64,000 nucleotides of DNA from Changpingibacter yushuensis (GCF_014041995.1 NZ_CP059492.1:1-64000), one strand, 5' to 3'. Positions 46,588 through 56,398 are shown, numbered from the stretch's first letter. Notes: generated from the letters alone by a model not told the origin. Program-made: numbers and translations.

Positions 46588-46746
46588 TTGTACGGATTCA
46601 TCTGGCGGCACCTGCCGGGGCCGGTCTGGTTCAAGTCAGTAGAGGCGTTGGCCCTTATTTTGGTGGTCGTAGCTGCGCTTTTCAATTATGTCTATCCTTG
46701 GGTCGTAGACACATTCCCGATGTTTGATAGCACGGTGGGGCAATGA
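46588..46746 (+). CDS. Small conserved membrane protein between srtE and pabA
   Basis: A 52-residue protein starting at TTG 46588 with AAGGAG at 46577-46582. It has one membrane segment (about 19-36, EALALILVVVAALFNYVY) flanked by HLPGPVWFKSVE and WVVDTFPMFD. Similar short proteins occupy this place in other actinobacteria. Its last codon and stop overlap the pabA ATG (ATGA), supporting expression. Function unknown. Confidence 0.75.
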   Translation: MYGFIWRHLPGPVWFKSVEALALILVVVAALFNYVYPWVVDTFPMFDSTVGQ

Positions 46747-47387
46747 CCCGGATTCTCGTCATCGATAACTATGACAGCTTCGTTTTCACAATCGTTGACT
46801 ACCTGCGCCTTCTTGGTGCTGAAACAACTGTGGTCCGCAACGATGTGGTCGCCATCGATTCGATTCACGAATACGATGGCGTCCTCGTGTCACCTGGTCC
46901 GGGCAGTCCGTCGGAGGCGGGAGCTTCCATAGCTGCCATCAGGGAATGTGCTCGACTGGCCATACCGATGCTGGGCGTTTGTCTGGGGCATCAGGCGTTA
47001 GCTGAGTCCTATGGAGCCACTGTGAGTAGAGCGCCGGAGCTCCTCCACGGAAAGACGTCATCCATCCAACACTCCGGCACGCATATCTTCGACGGGCTCG
47101 CCTCGCCGCTTCGTGTAACTCGCTACCACTCGTTGGCAGCGGAACCTGAGACGGTTCCCGCCGAACTGCGCGTGACCGCCACTACGGATTCCGGCATCAT
47201 TATGGCGCTGGAGCATCGCGAACTGCCTTTGTGGGGCGTCCAGTTCCACCCTGAATCAGTGTTGACTGAAGGTGGGCATCGCATGTTGGCAAACTGGCTT
47301 GCACTGTGTGGCTCACATGAGGCGCTGAGCCTTGCGGAAGGCAAGGCTCCCTTAGTACGGGGCAACGCAAACGCCAATCTGAACTGA
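46743..47387 (+). CDS. pabA: Glutamine amidotransferase, anthranilate/4-amino-4-deoxychorismate synthase component II
   Basis: Supplies ammonia from glutamine to a chorismate-using partner for folate or tryptophan. The 214-residue class I amidotransferase has nucleophile Cys in GVCLGHQAL (about 81-89), and His/Glu in VQFHPESVLTEGG (about 174-186). Orthologues in this place before pknB are annotated trpG/pabA. No component I gene is nearby, so the exact partner is unknown. Confidence 0.9.
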   Translation: MTRILVIDNYDSFVFTIVDYLRLLGAETTVVRNDVVAIDSIHEYDGVLVSPGPGSPSEAGASIAAIRECARLAIPMLGVCLGHQALAESYGATVSRAPELLHGKTSSIQHSGTHIFDGLASPLRVTRYHSLAAEPETVPAELRVTATTDSGIIMALEHRELPLWGVQFHPESVLTEGGHRMLANWLALCGSHEALSLAEGKAPLVRGNANANLN

Positions 47388-47414
47388 TCCATTGCTCGTG
47401 GATGCGCCTAAAGC

Positions 47415-47449
47415 AAGGAGGGGAGCACTTCACAAGTGCTCCCCTCCTT
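47415..47449. terminator. Bidirectional terminator between pabA and pknB
   Basis: A perfect 16-bp stem (47415-47430 with 47434-47449, 3-nt loop) lies in the 79-bp gap of two convergent genes. It likely ends both transcripts, though the T-tracts are short. Confidence 0.8.
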
Positions 47450-47466
47450 ACGCTTCAGTTTTCGCC

Positions 47467-49305
47467 TCAGCCTTGAGGATCCTCATCTGAACTCTGAGAA
47501 GTGGTCGGCGATGAGGTTGTTGATGCGGGTGACGTTGGGCTCTCCGACGGCGTGCTCGCGGCTTGCGCCACTACCAAGCCCACCCTTGAACCAGCGGCCA
47601 CAACCGTGTTCTCGCCGATGGTCTGGGCGATCACAGTGCCTGCTGATACGGTACTGGAATCCTCGTATTGGATCGTATCGTCCACCACTAGGCCCGCTTC
47701 GGTGAGGGCGGTACGGGCTGCATCGAGGCTCATGTTCGTCACCCTAGGAACCACAACGTTGCCGGATGCGATCGTGATGTTAACGGAGGTCCCGGGCGCT
47801 ACCGAGGTGCCTTCGGCTGGATCCTGCGAAACAATGCGATCCTTGGACTCGGAGGGGTCGTTGACAGTCTCGGACCTACCCACCACCAGTCCCGATGCCG
47901 CGAGGAGCTTAGTTGCCTGTTCCACTGTCACACCAGTGATGCTCGGAACTTCCACGCTATCAGGCCCGGATGAGAAATAGACGATGACTGTGTAGCCTTC
48001 GGCGACCTGCGTACCGGCTTCAGGGTTTGACGCCACGAAGAGGCCCTTGTCCACTGAGGTACTGGCCTGAGTGCCGCCGTTAGAGAATACTAAGCCCTCA
48101 CTTTCGAGGCTTTGGCGAGCCTGCGACTCGTTGAGTCCGGTGAGGTCTGGTACCGAAACGTTGGCCTGAGTGGTAGCTGTAGGAGTTGGTTCAACGTTGT
48201 TCTGATCGGAGTTGACCGCCCAAATGATTCCTGCGGCCGCAAGGAGAAGGATGACCACACCGACGATGATCATGATCCTGTTGCGCTTCTTCGTCTTCTT
48301 TTCGTCATCCGCCGAAATGCCGGTGGCAGTGGTAGCTGGGCCGACGTTGGTAGCAACGCCTGGAACGGCTGTTGCCACCATTGTTGGCGGGAAGGCGGGA
48401 GCCACTGGCTTGATGTTCCACGAGGTTACCGACGGCGCAGCGACGCCTTCACCACGAGCGGCGGACAAGAGATCATTTCGGAAGTCAGCTGCTGACTGAT
48501 AGCGTTCGTCGCGCTGTTTGGCCAAAGACTTCATGACCACGCGGTCGATAGCATCGGGGACGTCCGGCGCCACCAGAGAGGCCGGCCTCGGTGCTTCTGA
48601 GACATGTTGATAGGCCACTGCCACAGCGGAGTCTCCTGTGAACGGAGGCTTTCCAGTGAGCAGTTCATAGAGCAGACACCCGGTGGAGTACAGGTCAGAA
48701 CGGGTATCCACCACTTCACCGCGGGCCTGTTCAGGAGAAAGGTACTGAGCGGTGCCCACCACAGAGTTGGTCTGGGTCATGGTCGCTGCGGAATCGGCAA
48801 TGGCGCGCGCGATCCCGAAGTCCATCACCTTGACCTTGCCTTCGGGCGTCAACATGACGTTTCCGGGCTTGATGTCGCGGTGAATGATGCCTTCGTGATG
48901 TGAGTACTCGAGCGCGTTCAGAACACCTACGGTGATCTGAACAGCTTCCCCGATCGGCACCGGATCGCCACCGGACAACAGTGCGGATACAGTGCGGCCC
49001 TTGACGTACTCCATGATGATGTAGGGCAGCGATACGGGGCGTCCGGCCGCAGAGGTCAGTTGCTCTTCACCTGTGTCATATACGGACACAATCGATGGGT
49101 GGTTGAGCGCCGCAGCGGACTGGGCTTCCCGCCGGAAGCGGGCCAAGAACATCGGGTCCTGAGCGAGGTCCGTCCGAAGAATCTTGATGGCCACGGTGCG
49201 TGAGAGCCGGGTGTCATAGCCCAAATGGACTTGGGCCATTCCGCCACGTCCGATCAGCTCACCAACCTCGTAGCGTCCACCGAGAACGCGGGGAATATCA
49301 GTCAC
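47467..49305 (-). CDS. pknB: Ser/Thr protein kinase PknB with PASTA domains
   Basis: Membrane kinase that senses peptidoglycan fragments and controls growth and division. The 612-residue protein has a kinase domain (GRGGMAQVH about 19-27, AIKIL Lys about 40, HRDIKPGNVM about 136-145, DFGIAR, Hanks-type APE-like SPEQARGE), a juxtamembrane linker, membrane segment about 343-364, three PASTA domains (about 385-590) and a Ser/Thr/Pro-rich tail. Last gene of the fhaA-to-pknB unit; 45 bp from pbpA. Confidence 0.96.
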   Translation of the reverse strand: MTDIPRVLGGRYEVGELIGRGGMAQVHLGYDTRLSRTVAIKILRTDLAQDPMFLARFRREAQSAAALNHPSIVSVYDTGEEQLTSAAGRPVSLPYIIMEYVKGRTVSALLSGGDPVPIGEAVQITVGVLNALEYSHHEGIIHRDIKPGNVMLTPEGKVKVMDFGIARAIADSAATMTQTNSVVGTAQYLSPEQARGEVVDTRSDLYSTGCLLYELLTGKPPFTGDSAVAVAYQHVSEAPRPASLVAPDVPDAIDRVVMKSLAKQRDERYQSAADFRNDLLSAARGEGVAAPSVTSWNIKPVAPAFPPTMVATAVPGVATNVGPATTATGISADDEKKTKKRNRIMIIVGVVILLLAAAGIIWAVNSDQNNVEPTPTATTQANVSVPDLTGLNESQARQSLESEGLVFSNGGTQASTSVDKGLFVASNPEAGTQVAEGYTVIVYFSSGPDSVEVPSITGVTVEQATKLLAASGLVVGRSETVNDPSESKDRIVSQDPAEGTSVAPGTSVNITIASGNVVVPRVTNMSLDAARTALTEAGLVVDDTIQYEDSSTVSAGTVIAQTIGENTVVAAGSRVGLVVAQAASTPSESPTSPASTTSSPTTSQSSDEDPQG

Positions 49306-49350
49306 GTTCGGTCACCTTTCCACTTCCATCATTTGTCAGCTGCATGGGTA

Positions 49351-50802
49351 TCACTCATTCAGCAATGCTTCGATTACGGCCTTGGCAACTGGCGCTGCTG
49401 CGGTGCCACCATCACCCTCAGTTGAGTTCTCGAGGAGCACTACTATAGCGATTTGCGGATCGTCTGCTGGGGCAAAGGCTGCGAACCACGCATGTGCTAG
49501 CGTATCCGCATTGATCTCGGCTGTACCTGTTTTGCCGGCCACTTGGACTCCATCGATCGCTGCTCGGTACCCGGTTCCGTCCGTGACGTCAGCAATCATC
49601 ATCTGAGTCATGTAATCGGCGGTCTGTTCACTCATGGGAGTTGAATAGACTTCGGGGTCCGTAGTTGAAATCGTCTCTAAGTCCGAAGTCAGCGTGCGAT
49701 TAACTAAGTAGGGTTTCATGAGCACGCCGTCGTTTGCGATGGCTGCTGTGATCATGGCCATCTGCATGGGCGTCACGCGAATGTCTTGCTGGCCAAAGGA
49801 ATCCATGGCCAGCGCGGCTTCGGACTCAGGCTCAGGAAAACGTGATGCTGTGACCGTCAGAGGCGTGGAGATCGTATCGCCAAACCCAAACTTCTCAGCT
49901 TGCGCAATCATGGCGTCGGCACCCACCCCGGTGCCGCCAATCGCGAATGCGGTGTTACACGACTGTATGAATGCTTGAAGCAACGTAGCTTGCCCTGATC
50001 CATCACCGCATTCGGCCCGGCCCGGATTGTAGATCGAATGGTCGGACTGAGGGAGCTGCCAGCTTGTTGGAGCGTCGATCAGCGTCTGCGGTGTGAGGTC
50101 TGAATTGTTCTCAAGCATCGCCACTGCAGTGAGCATCTTGAAGGTTGAGCCTGGGGCATACTGGTCACCCCCGATGGTGCGATCCACGAGCGGGGTCGTC
50201 TCATCATCATTCAGCGTATTCCACGCAGATTGTGCTGCGGAGACATCCCGCACCGCCAGCGAATTGGCGTCAAATGTGGGGAGTGAGACCTGCGCAAGAA
50301 TAGCGCCCGTTTTGGGATTCAGCGCGACGACGGCGCCCTTCCGCCCGGCCATCGCTTTCACAGCAGCTTCTTGGAGAGTTGCGTCAATCGTCAGTTCCAC
50401 ACCGCCACCTGCTGGCGTTGTTCCTGTGAAGAGTTCTTGGACTCGTTGGGAGGCAAGTGAGGAATCGGATCCACCGAGCACGGAGTTCATGGAACGTTCG
50501 ATGCCCGTCATCGAGTTGAATGCCGTAGAGAAGTATCCGGTTAGGTTCGAATAGATCCCGCTGGAGTCATAGACGCGCTGGAACTTGTATGCGTCGTCGG
50601 ACTCAACGGAATAGGCTACCGAGTTTCCCGAAACGATGATCGGACCGCGATTGGTGCCAAACTCGCGGTAGAGCGTGCGTACGTTCCGGGAATCAGCGTT
50701 GAGGCTGGATGCTTGGAAGAACTGGATCGACGTCGCCGCGGCCATCAGACAAAGGAAGATGATCGTCGCGAGAGTCGCAAGTTGACGAATTGGACGATTC
50801 AT
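49351..50802 (-). CDS. pbpA: Penicillin-binding transpeptidase PbpA
   Basis: A class B PBP acting with RodA/FtsW. The 483-residue protein has an N-terminal membrane anchor (about 8-28), a dimerisation region, and a transpeptidase domain with SxxK GSTFKMLTA (about 217-225), SxN SCNTAF (about 280-285) and KTGT KTGTAEI (about 419-425). Start overlaps the RodA-like gene by 4 bp. Orthologues need PknB-linked signalling for septation. Confidence 0.95.
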   Translation of the reverse strand: MNRPIRQLATLATIIFLCLMAAATSIQFFQASSLNADSRNVRTLYREFGTNRGPIIVSGNSVAYSVESDDAYKFQRVYDSSGIYSNLTGYFSTAFNSMTGIERSMNSVLGGSDSSLASQRVQELFTGTTPAGGGVELTIDATLQEAAVKAMAGRKGAVVALNPKTGAILAQVSLPTFDANSLAVRDVSAAQSAWNTLNDDETTPLVDRTIGGDQYAPGSTFKMLTAVAMLENNSDLTPQTLIDAPTSWQLPQSDHSIYNPGRAECGDGSGQATLLQAFIQSCNTAFAIGGTGVGADAMIAQAEKFGFGDTISTPLTVTASRFPEPESEAALAMDSFGQQDIRVTPMQMAMITAAIANDGVLMKPYLVNRTLTSDLETISTTDPEVYSTPMSEQTADYMTQMMIADVTDGTGYRAAIDGVQVAGKTGTAEINADTLAHAWFAAFAPADDPQIAIVVLLENSTEGDGGTAAAPVAKAVIEALLNE

Positions 50803-52241
50803 TGAAACTTCACCACTTGGGTTTCTTGGGCGTCTTCTTGACGCGGTTCAACCGTGGGGTGCGCGATGTCTTTAGCGAGGAGCGAGTCCAGTACTTCGGG
50901 GGGTGGAAGAGGTTCGGTGGAGGCGGGCCTGCGGGCAGCATCGGACATGCGCATAAGCAGGCCAATAATGATCCAGTTCGTGAGCAGCGCTGAACCGCCA
51001 TGTGCCAGGAACGGCATGGCAAGGCCAGTCAATGGAATCAGGCGCGTGACGCCACCAACCACTAAGAGGCATTGGAGCGCCATGGTAAACGAGAGGCCGG
51101 TGGCAAACAGCTTCCCAAAGCCATCGCGCAGAAGGGTCGCCGTGCGCAGGCCTCGCATGATGATAATGAGGTAGATGGAGAGCAATGCGAGAAGGCCGGT
51201 CAAGCCGAGTTCCTCACCGAATGATGCGATGATGAAGTCGGAGTTAGCGGCGAACGCCAAATCGGGGTAGCCCTTGCCTAACCCGGTTCCAAACAGCCCA
51301 CCTGATGCCATGCCGAACATTCCCTGAACCAGCTGATATGAGCCGTATTTGGCGCTGTACACATCTTGGTCAAGGGCATGGAGCCACACGACGAAGCGAG
51401 CTTGAATGTGTGGAACCATGTGGACGATTGCGAAGATTCCAACCACTGTGAGCGCCGAGCCGATGATCAGCCACGAGACGCGTTCGGTTGCAACGTACAG
51501 CATCGCCACGAACAGCCCGAAGAAGAGAAGTGCTGTTCCGAAATCTTTCTCGACGGCAAGCGTTCCCATGCAGAACAGCCAAGCTAGCAGGATTGGGACG
51601 AAGTGCCGTGCCGTAGGAAGGCGAATTCCTAGTACCTTTTGGCCGGCTAGGCTCAAGTTGTCGCGTTCAGATACGAGGTATCCCGCAAAGAAGATCGCGA
51701 AGAAGATCTTGGCGAGTTCAGCTGGCTGGTAGGAGAAGCCTGCCACGTTAATCCAGATCCTAGCGCCGTACACCGAACGCCCAATTCCTGGAGCCATGGG
51801 AAGCAGAAGCAGCAGAGCTCCAAGAATCAGCGATATCCATGTGAAGCGACGCAACCAGCGGTGATCGCGAATGACCAGAACTGTGGCCACCATGAGTAGC
51901 ACACCAACAATGGTCAGGCTCATCTGGCCGCCAGCAAGCTTCTTGTCCTCCGCAATGTCCACGCGGTAGATCATCGCGAGCCCAAGTCCGTTCAGCGCAA
52001 GTGCCGCGGGGAAGAACACGGGGTCAGCATAGGGTGCCACGTGCCGCACCACGAGGTGGGAGACAAGTGTGAGAGCTCCGGCTGCACCTGCGACAGTCAC
52101 CAAGTTGCTTGGCATGCCTTCGTTGCCGACTCCGACGTAGACCAGCACGTAGGCGCCAAGTCCAATAGCCAAGGCAAGGATGAGGAACACGAGTTCGGGC
52201 CAGCGCCCTTTGCGTGCGGTCGGTTGCGAAACTACGCTCAT
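50799..52241 (-). CDS. rodA: SEDS peptidoglycan glycosyltransferase (RodA/FtsW family)
   Basis: Polymerises lipid II outside the membrane. The 480-residue protein has about ten to twelve membrane segments and SEDS signatures EKDFGTALLFFG, with the catalytic Asp (about 240) and the final GLAMPFLAHGGSALLTNWIIIGLLM. It belongs to the rodA of the dcw-like pbpA-rodA-pstP cluster rather than ftsW of the mur cluster. Overlaps pbpA and pstP by 4 bp each. Confidence 0.94.
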   Translation of the reverse strand: MSVVSQPTARKGRWPELVFLILALAIGLGAYVLVYVGVGNEGMPSNLVTVAGAAGALTLVSHLVVRHVAPYADPVFFPAALALNGLGLAMIYRVDIAEDKKLAGGQMSLTIVGVLLMVATVLVIRDHRWLRRFTWISLILGALLLLLPMAPGIGRSVYGARIWINVAGFSYQPAELAKIFFAIFFAGYLVSERDNLSLAGQKVLGIRLPTARHFVPILLAWLFCMGTLAVEKDFGTALLFFGLFVAMLYVATERVSWLIIGSALTVVGIFAIVHMVPHIQARFVVWLHALDQDVYSAKYGSYQLVQGMFGMASGGLFGTGLGKGYPDLAFAANSDFIIASFGEELGLTGLLALLSIYLIIIMRGLRTATLLRDGFGKLFATGLSFTMALQCLLVVGGVTRLIPLTGLAMPFLAHGGSALLTNWIIIGLLMRMSDAARRPASTEPLPPPEVLDSLLAKDIAHPTVEPRQEDAQETQVVKFQ

Positions 52242-53587
52242 GGCGTCTCCTCCCCACCCGTCGTAGGCGATCGCGAATTCGCATCTTGCGTCGGTGAGGC
52301 GGAGGCAGACGCTGAAGCACTGGCATCAGCGTCAGCTGTGGCATCCGCCGTTGGGTCCTGGCTGGGTGTGGCCATCTGGTCTCCGAAGTTCGCCACCAGT
52401 TGCTGGGCATCCTCAAGCGAGTCTCGGAGAATGGGAGTTTCGAGTCGAGACTGAGCTACTGGAAGCAGGTCCGCAACCCTCACAGCGCTCGTTTCTTCGA
52501 GCGATGAGAGCTCAATCCCCCCGATCGACTGCGGGATTCCGCGGTATATGGCCACGTATCCCTCGTTCGTCGAGACGTAATACTGGCCTTGCGTCCACCG
52601 ATATCCGGCGAATAGCCCACCAGCCACCATAGCGATGACAGCCACGATCACGGCAATTCGTGCGAACAATCGGGGGTGAACCGGTTCGTCGTCGTCGGGA
52701 AGAAGGTCTGGATCAGTGGCGCGCGAGGGAATGAACAGTGAGAAGGCCCGGCCTGCCGCTGAGGTTCCGCGGCGGGTTCTGGAACCGGCGTCGCGCGCAG
52801 CAGAACCTACCACGATTGGCTGTTGCCCTCCGGTATTGAGTTTTCCTACTGATGAATCGGAATCGTCGACGACGTCGGCAAGCACAACCGTGACGTTATC
52901 TGGAGCGCCCGCCGCCAGAGCGAGTTCGATGAGGTGCTCGCCGCATTCGGTCAGGCTGTGGTAGGTCTTAAGTGTGCGTTCAATGGTGTCATGTGCGACC
53001 ACGCCGAAGAGGCCGTCCGAACACAGCAGCCAGCGATCGCCCGGTACTGCCTCACGCACTGATTCATCGAGTTCCACCGGGCCGGGAGCATCTCCCAGCG
53101 CGCGCATGATGACATTTCGCTTGGGGTGGTGTTCGGCCTCTTCGGGTGTCAGTTGCCCGTGATCCACGAGAAACTGGACCAGTGTGTGGTCCTTTGTCAC
53201 CTGATTGAGTGCGCCTTCACGCAGCAGATATGCACGTGAATCGCCCACGTGAACCATGGCAAGTTTGTTGTTTGAGCGCAGGATTGCGATGCAGGTTGTG
53301 CCAAGTCCGGCTATCTCAGGGTCTTCGTCGACTCTCTCAATAAGGTCTTGGTGAGCGGTGTTGACCGCGGTGCGAAGTGCGGGTAAAAGTTCGTCGGCTG
53401 TGTGCAGGTCTTGATCCACTTGGGCCAGGAATCCCACAGTGACGCTTGAGGCGATGTCGCCTGCCGCAGCGCCGCCCATCCCGTCAGCGAGCACAAGAAG
53501 ATGCCCAGAGGCGTATCCGGCATCTTGATTACTCTTTCTGACCAGCCCGATGTCAGAAAACGCTGCGTATTGGAGCTGGACGCTCAT
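52238..53587 (-). CDS. pstP: PP2C-family Ser/Thr phosphatase PstP
   Basis: Reverses phosphorylation by PknB. The 449-residue protein has metal-site motifs SDIGLVRKSNQDAGYA (about 9-24), ADGMGGAAAGDIAS (about 35-48), GDSRAYL and CSDGLFGVV in the catalytic domain (1-240), then a linker, one membrane segment (about 310-332) and an extracytoplasmic domain ending in a Ser/Ala/Pro-rich tail. Overlaps fhaB. Confidence 0.95.
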   Translation of the reverse strand: MSVQLQYAAFSDIGLVRKSNQDAGYASGHLLVLADGMGGAAAGDIASSVTVGFLAQVDQDLHTADELLPALRTAVNTAHQDLIERVDEDPEIAGLGTTCIAILRSNNKLAMVHVGDSRAYLLREGALNQVTKDHTLVQFLVDHGQLTPEEAEHHPKRNVIMRALGDAPGPVELDESVREAVPGDRWLLCSDGLFGVVAHDTIERTLKTYHSLTECGEHLIELALAAGAPDNVTVVLADVVDDSDSSVGKLNTGGQQPIVVGSAARDAGSRTRRGTSAAGRAFSLFIPSRATDPDLLPDDDEPVHPRLFARIAVIVAVIAMVAGGLFAGYRWTQGQYYVSTNEGYVAIYRGIPQSIGGIELSSLEETSAVRVADLLPVAQSRLETPILRDSLEDAQQLVANFGDQMATPSQDPTADATADADASASASASASPTQDANSRSPTTGGEETP

Positions 53588-54075
53588 TGACGCAGCTCCA
53601 AGGTGGTTTTGCCAACCACCACAGGCACACCGGGGCGAAGCTTCATGGGCGCAGAAATACGCTGGCCTCCAACAAAGGTGCCGTTGGTTGAGTCGAGATC
53701 CTCAACCCACCATTCACCGTTGGATTGGAAGATACGCGCGTGGCGCGAAGACGAGTACGAGTCGTTGAGTACGAGGGCGGAGTCCGGTGATCTTCCGACG
53801 ACGACGGGCGCTTGCCCCAGTGGCAGTATGGTTCCGGCAAGTGGGCCGGCGGTCACGGCGAGCGTCAGTGCTGGCGGAGTTCTCCGTTCAACTGGCCGCG
53901 CCGGAGCGGACACTGCGCGGGCAGGTTTGTCTTTCCTAGTGTTGCGCAGCGCGGAGCGGTCACGGACGAGTGTGCCGTAGACATCGCGGCGCAGGGTGAG
54001 GGCAAGTCCTATCACGAAGATCCACAGCAACAAGAGGAACCCGAACCGAAGGAGGGTGAGGACGAGTGCGCTCAT
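53584..54075 (-). CDS. fhaB: FHA-domain protein FhaB (FipA)
   Basis: Phosphothreonine-binding adaptor that couples PknB-type kinases to the cell-division and wall machinery. The 163-residue protein has one N-terminal membrane segment (about 6-27), a basic linker and an FHA domain (about 75-163) with GRSPDSALVLNDSYSSSRHA and STNGTFVGG. Overlaps both neighbours by 4 bp. Confidence 0.93.
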   Translation of the reverse strand: MSALVLTLLRFGFLLLLWIFVIGLALTLRRDVYGTLVRDRSALRNTRKDKPARAVSAPARPVERRTPPALTLAVTAGPLAGTILPLGQAPVVVGRSPDSALVLNDSYSSSRHARIFQSNGEWWVEDLDSTNGTFVGGQRISAPMKLRPGVPVVVGKTTLELRQ

Positions 54076-54770
54076 GCAGCCTCCGAAGCGTTCCAGAACA
54101 TGATGTGAGTGCGGCCGATCGTGATCGTGTTTCCGTCAAGCAGAGTTGCGGCGGTGATCCGGTGGCCCTCCACGAAGGTTCCGTTCGTGGACCCCAGGTC
54201 GGTGGCAATGACACCGGAAGGCGTGACACGTAGTTCGAAGTGATGGCGCGATACCCCGGTGTCTTCAACAGGGATATCACAGTCTGAACCACGACCAACC
54301 ACAGTGACGGCACCTGTCAGGAGGTACTTCGAACTGCCGATCTCTAGCATCGGATAATGCCCTGAGGTGGCAGAAGACGTCACAGGCGCAACCGCACCCC
54401 GAACCGTAGTGGCTGCTACCTGAATCGAACCTGATTTTGCTGCTGGATTCTCAGTGAACTGCACACGTACCGGGCCGAGGAAAGCGAAGTCTTGTTCAGT
54501 GGCGTAATCGGTGATGACATTGACCATTTCGTCAGCGAAAGCGGCGCGGCCCCACTGTTCCACGTTCTCTAGGTCGGACGGCGCAAGTGTCACCAGGAAA
54601 TCGTTGGGACTGACGGTGCGTTCCCGCGATACTGTGGCCGCGTGTTCGTCTAGGGCCTTCTTCAGGGCTGACGCGATCTCAACGGGCTTGAGTTCTGACT
54701 TGAAGGCGCGGGAAAAGGCGTTTGCCACTGCGTTTTCGACGCCCTTTTCAAACTTATCGAATGCCCCCAT
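54072..54770 (-). CDS. fhaA: FhaA: DUF3662 and FHA-domain protein
   Basis: First gene of the signalling unit. The 232-residue protein begins MGAFDKFEKGVENAVANAF, a DUF3662 domain (1-125), then a linker and FHA domain (about 150-232) with GRGSDCDIPVEDTGVSRHHFE and STNGTFVEG. In mycobacteria FhaA binds phosphorylated MviN. The start is set at 54770 by family alignment; a reading to 54806 adds 12 non-conserved residues. Confidence 0.94.
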   Translation of the reverse strand: MGAFDKFEKGVENAVANAFSRAFKSELKPVEIASALKKALDEHAATVSRERTVSPNDFLVTLAPSDLENVEQWGRAAFADEMVNVITDYATEQDFAFLGPVRVQFTENPAAKSGSIQVAATTVRGAVAPVTSSATSGHYPMLEIGSSKYLLTGAVTVVGRGSDCDIPVEDTGVSRHHFELRVTPSGVIATDLGSTNGTFVEGHRITAATLLDGNTITIGRTHIMFWNASEAA

Positions 54771-55341
54771 GACACCTTCTTTCGCTACGGAGTTGCTCGT
54801 AGGCATGCTAGAACTGACGCCTGTTACGCGTCCACAACATCACCTTACGGGGTGAGCTACAAGTTGGCATCATCATGCGTGAGTTTTGCGTTGTAGGTGA
54901 AGTCTCCCCTTTGAGTAATGGGGTCGGCTGGTTCGGGGGCGGAGCTGGCTGCACCGTGACCATTGCCGCCCAGTCCCGTGAGTGGCCAGAATCGCAGTGT
55001 TGAATGGGATCGACCCAGTTATGGGCCATTGGTCCCGACGTGGCGGAAATATCTGGAATTATCACAGGTAAGTTTGGATTGTGGACGGTTCTTGGCTGGT
55101 ATTTTGATTCGCTCGAGGGTTAGCCTCTCCTTACCGCAAAAGAAACGGCATCTTCCCATATGGAATAAGGGTCGTGAGATTTCCGGGGTCCCTCCTTGTT
55201 GTCTAAAGTAAGGGTCGTCGATTGTGACATAGTTGAATCTTCCAGTGAGGAAGACGAAATCGAGTTCGCAAGCTTCACACATGCGTGGCCAAGACCCAGA
55301 ATTGGCCAAGAATCATCAGAAAAGAATGGAATAGGCCCAGA
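54771..55341. other. Interval between fhaA and membrane-protein gene, no clear gene
   Basis: A 571-bp region between divergently placed genes that should hold the fhaA operon promoter on the minus strand. I find no convincing promoter pair, palindrome over 10 bp or ORF that resembles a protein. Confidence 0.5.
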
Positions 55342-55917
55342 ATGCAAAGAATTGCATATGCAGCAATGGCGAAGGTCTTCGCCGTTGTCCTAGTGATCGT
55401 CGGTGCTGCAGCTATCTTCGGTGGTAGCTTCGCGCACAGCTTCATCACGGACCAGCTTTCCCAAGAAGAGATTTCCATGCCCACCGAGGATGGAATCTCT
55501 TCCCTCAGTGAGGAGTCTCAGAAGGTTCTGACTCCGTTCATCGGTCAGGAACTCACCACCGGCATCCAGGCCAAGGCGTTCGCTGACAACTACATCTACG
55601 AGCACATGCAGAACATCGCTGATGGACGGACCTACGAAGCCGTCTCGGGTGAATACACCAAGATGGCCAACGATCCAGATGCGGATCAGGATGAACTCGC
55701 AACCCTCGCCGCCCAGCGTCAGCAGCTCTTCATGGGCTCTACCCTGCGTGGCACACTCCTGAACGCATACGGTTGGTGGCTCGTCGGCTCAATCGCGTTC
55801 TACGTTGGTGTAGGCGCGATCGTCGCGGGCGTTGTGCTCGGTGGACTTGGCTGGGGAGTCCTTCGCCCCAAGAAGGATGCGACTGAAGCAGCAGCTACCG
55901 CACCAGCAACTGAATGA
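55342..55917 (+). CDS. Conserved actinobacterial two-segment membrane protein
   Basis: A 191-residue protein with membrane segments at about 8-30 and 144-170 and an extracytoplasmic Gln/Glu-rich domain between (SFITDQLSQEEISMPTEDG, about 37-55). The pattern matches a group of actinobacterial proteins often mislabelled LigA-like; function unknown. I start at ATG 55342 (MQRIAYAAMAKVFAVV) by family resemblance. The upstream ribosome site is weak and GTG 55285 remains possible. Followed by a strong terminator. Confidence 0.72.
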   Translation: MQRIAYAAMAKVFAVVLVIVGAAAIFGGSFAHSFITDQLSQEEISMPTEDGISSLSEESQKVLTPFIGQELTTGIQAKAFADNYIYEHMQNIADGRTYEAVSGEYTKMANDPDADQDELATLAAQRQQLFMGSTLRGTLLNAYGWWLVGSIAFYVGVGAIVAGVVLGGLGWGVLRPKKDATEAAATAPATE

Positions 55918-55996
55918 AGCATGTCTGAGACGATGACTCGCCAGACCAACTCAGGCTAGGCAGGGCATCGGATTGGGAAGTAGCTGAAAAGCTATC

Positions 55997-56045
55997 CGGG
56001 GCTGGTGTGGCACACCACGGTGTGCCACACCAGCCCCGAGTTTTC
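55997..56045 (+). terminator. Strong terminator after the membrane-protein gene
   Basis: Arms 55997-56016 and 56019-56038 can pair over 18-20 bp with no mismatch, followed by AGTTTTCCC. A second, smaller hairpin follows at 56060. Confidence 0.8.
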
Positions 56046-56059
56046 CCTGTAACGCGATA

Positions 56060-56080
56060 GAGAGGTGTCACACACCTCTC
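56060..56080. repeat. Small hairpin GAGAGGTGT/ACACCTCTC
   Basis: Arms 56060-56068 and 56072-56080, 3-nt loop, 22 bp after the terminator; followed by ACATTTTG. It could be a back-up terminator or an operator. Confidence 0.5.
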
Positions 56081-56176
56081 ACATTTTGAAAATGGCAGCA
56101 AGTGTCTATAAGCTTCTAGATGCTGCAATTGCCGGTAGGCCATTCACATGGAACCATCGGGATTTGTTGCCACTTT

Positions 56177-56263
56177 GCTCAAGTGGCGGAATTGGTAGAC
56201 GCGCACGGTTCAGGTCCGTGTGCCTGAAAGGGCGTGGGGGTTCGAGTCCCCCCTTGAGCACCA
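56177..56263 (+). tRNA. tRNA-Leu (CAG)
   Basis: An 87-nt class II tRNA with acceptor GCTCAAG/CTTGAGC, the anticodon loop TTCAGGT containing CAG, a long variable arm (TGCCTGAAAGGGCGT) and T arm GGGGGTTCGAGTCCCCC. CCA is encoded (56261-56263). A terminator follows at once. Confidence 0.97.
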
Positions 56264-56267
56264 ATGT

Positions 56268-56312
56268 GATCTCCTAGGACATGGGTTACAAATGTCCTAG
56301 GAGATCTTCTGT
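56268..56312 (+). terminator. Terminator after tRNA-Leu
   Basis: Perfect 15-bp stem (56268-56282 with 56292-56306), 9-nt loop, followed by TTCTGTTT. Confidence 0.8.
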
Positions 56313-56398
56313 TTCACGGGCCCCTTCATAGCGCGGCCTCAAGGGACGTTGAAGATCCCTCAGGTGGTGGGCGCTCGCGGGCTCGCTCAAGAGCTCTG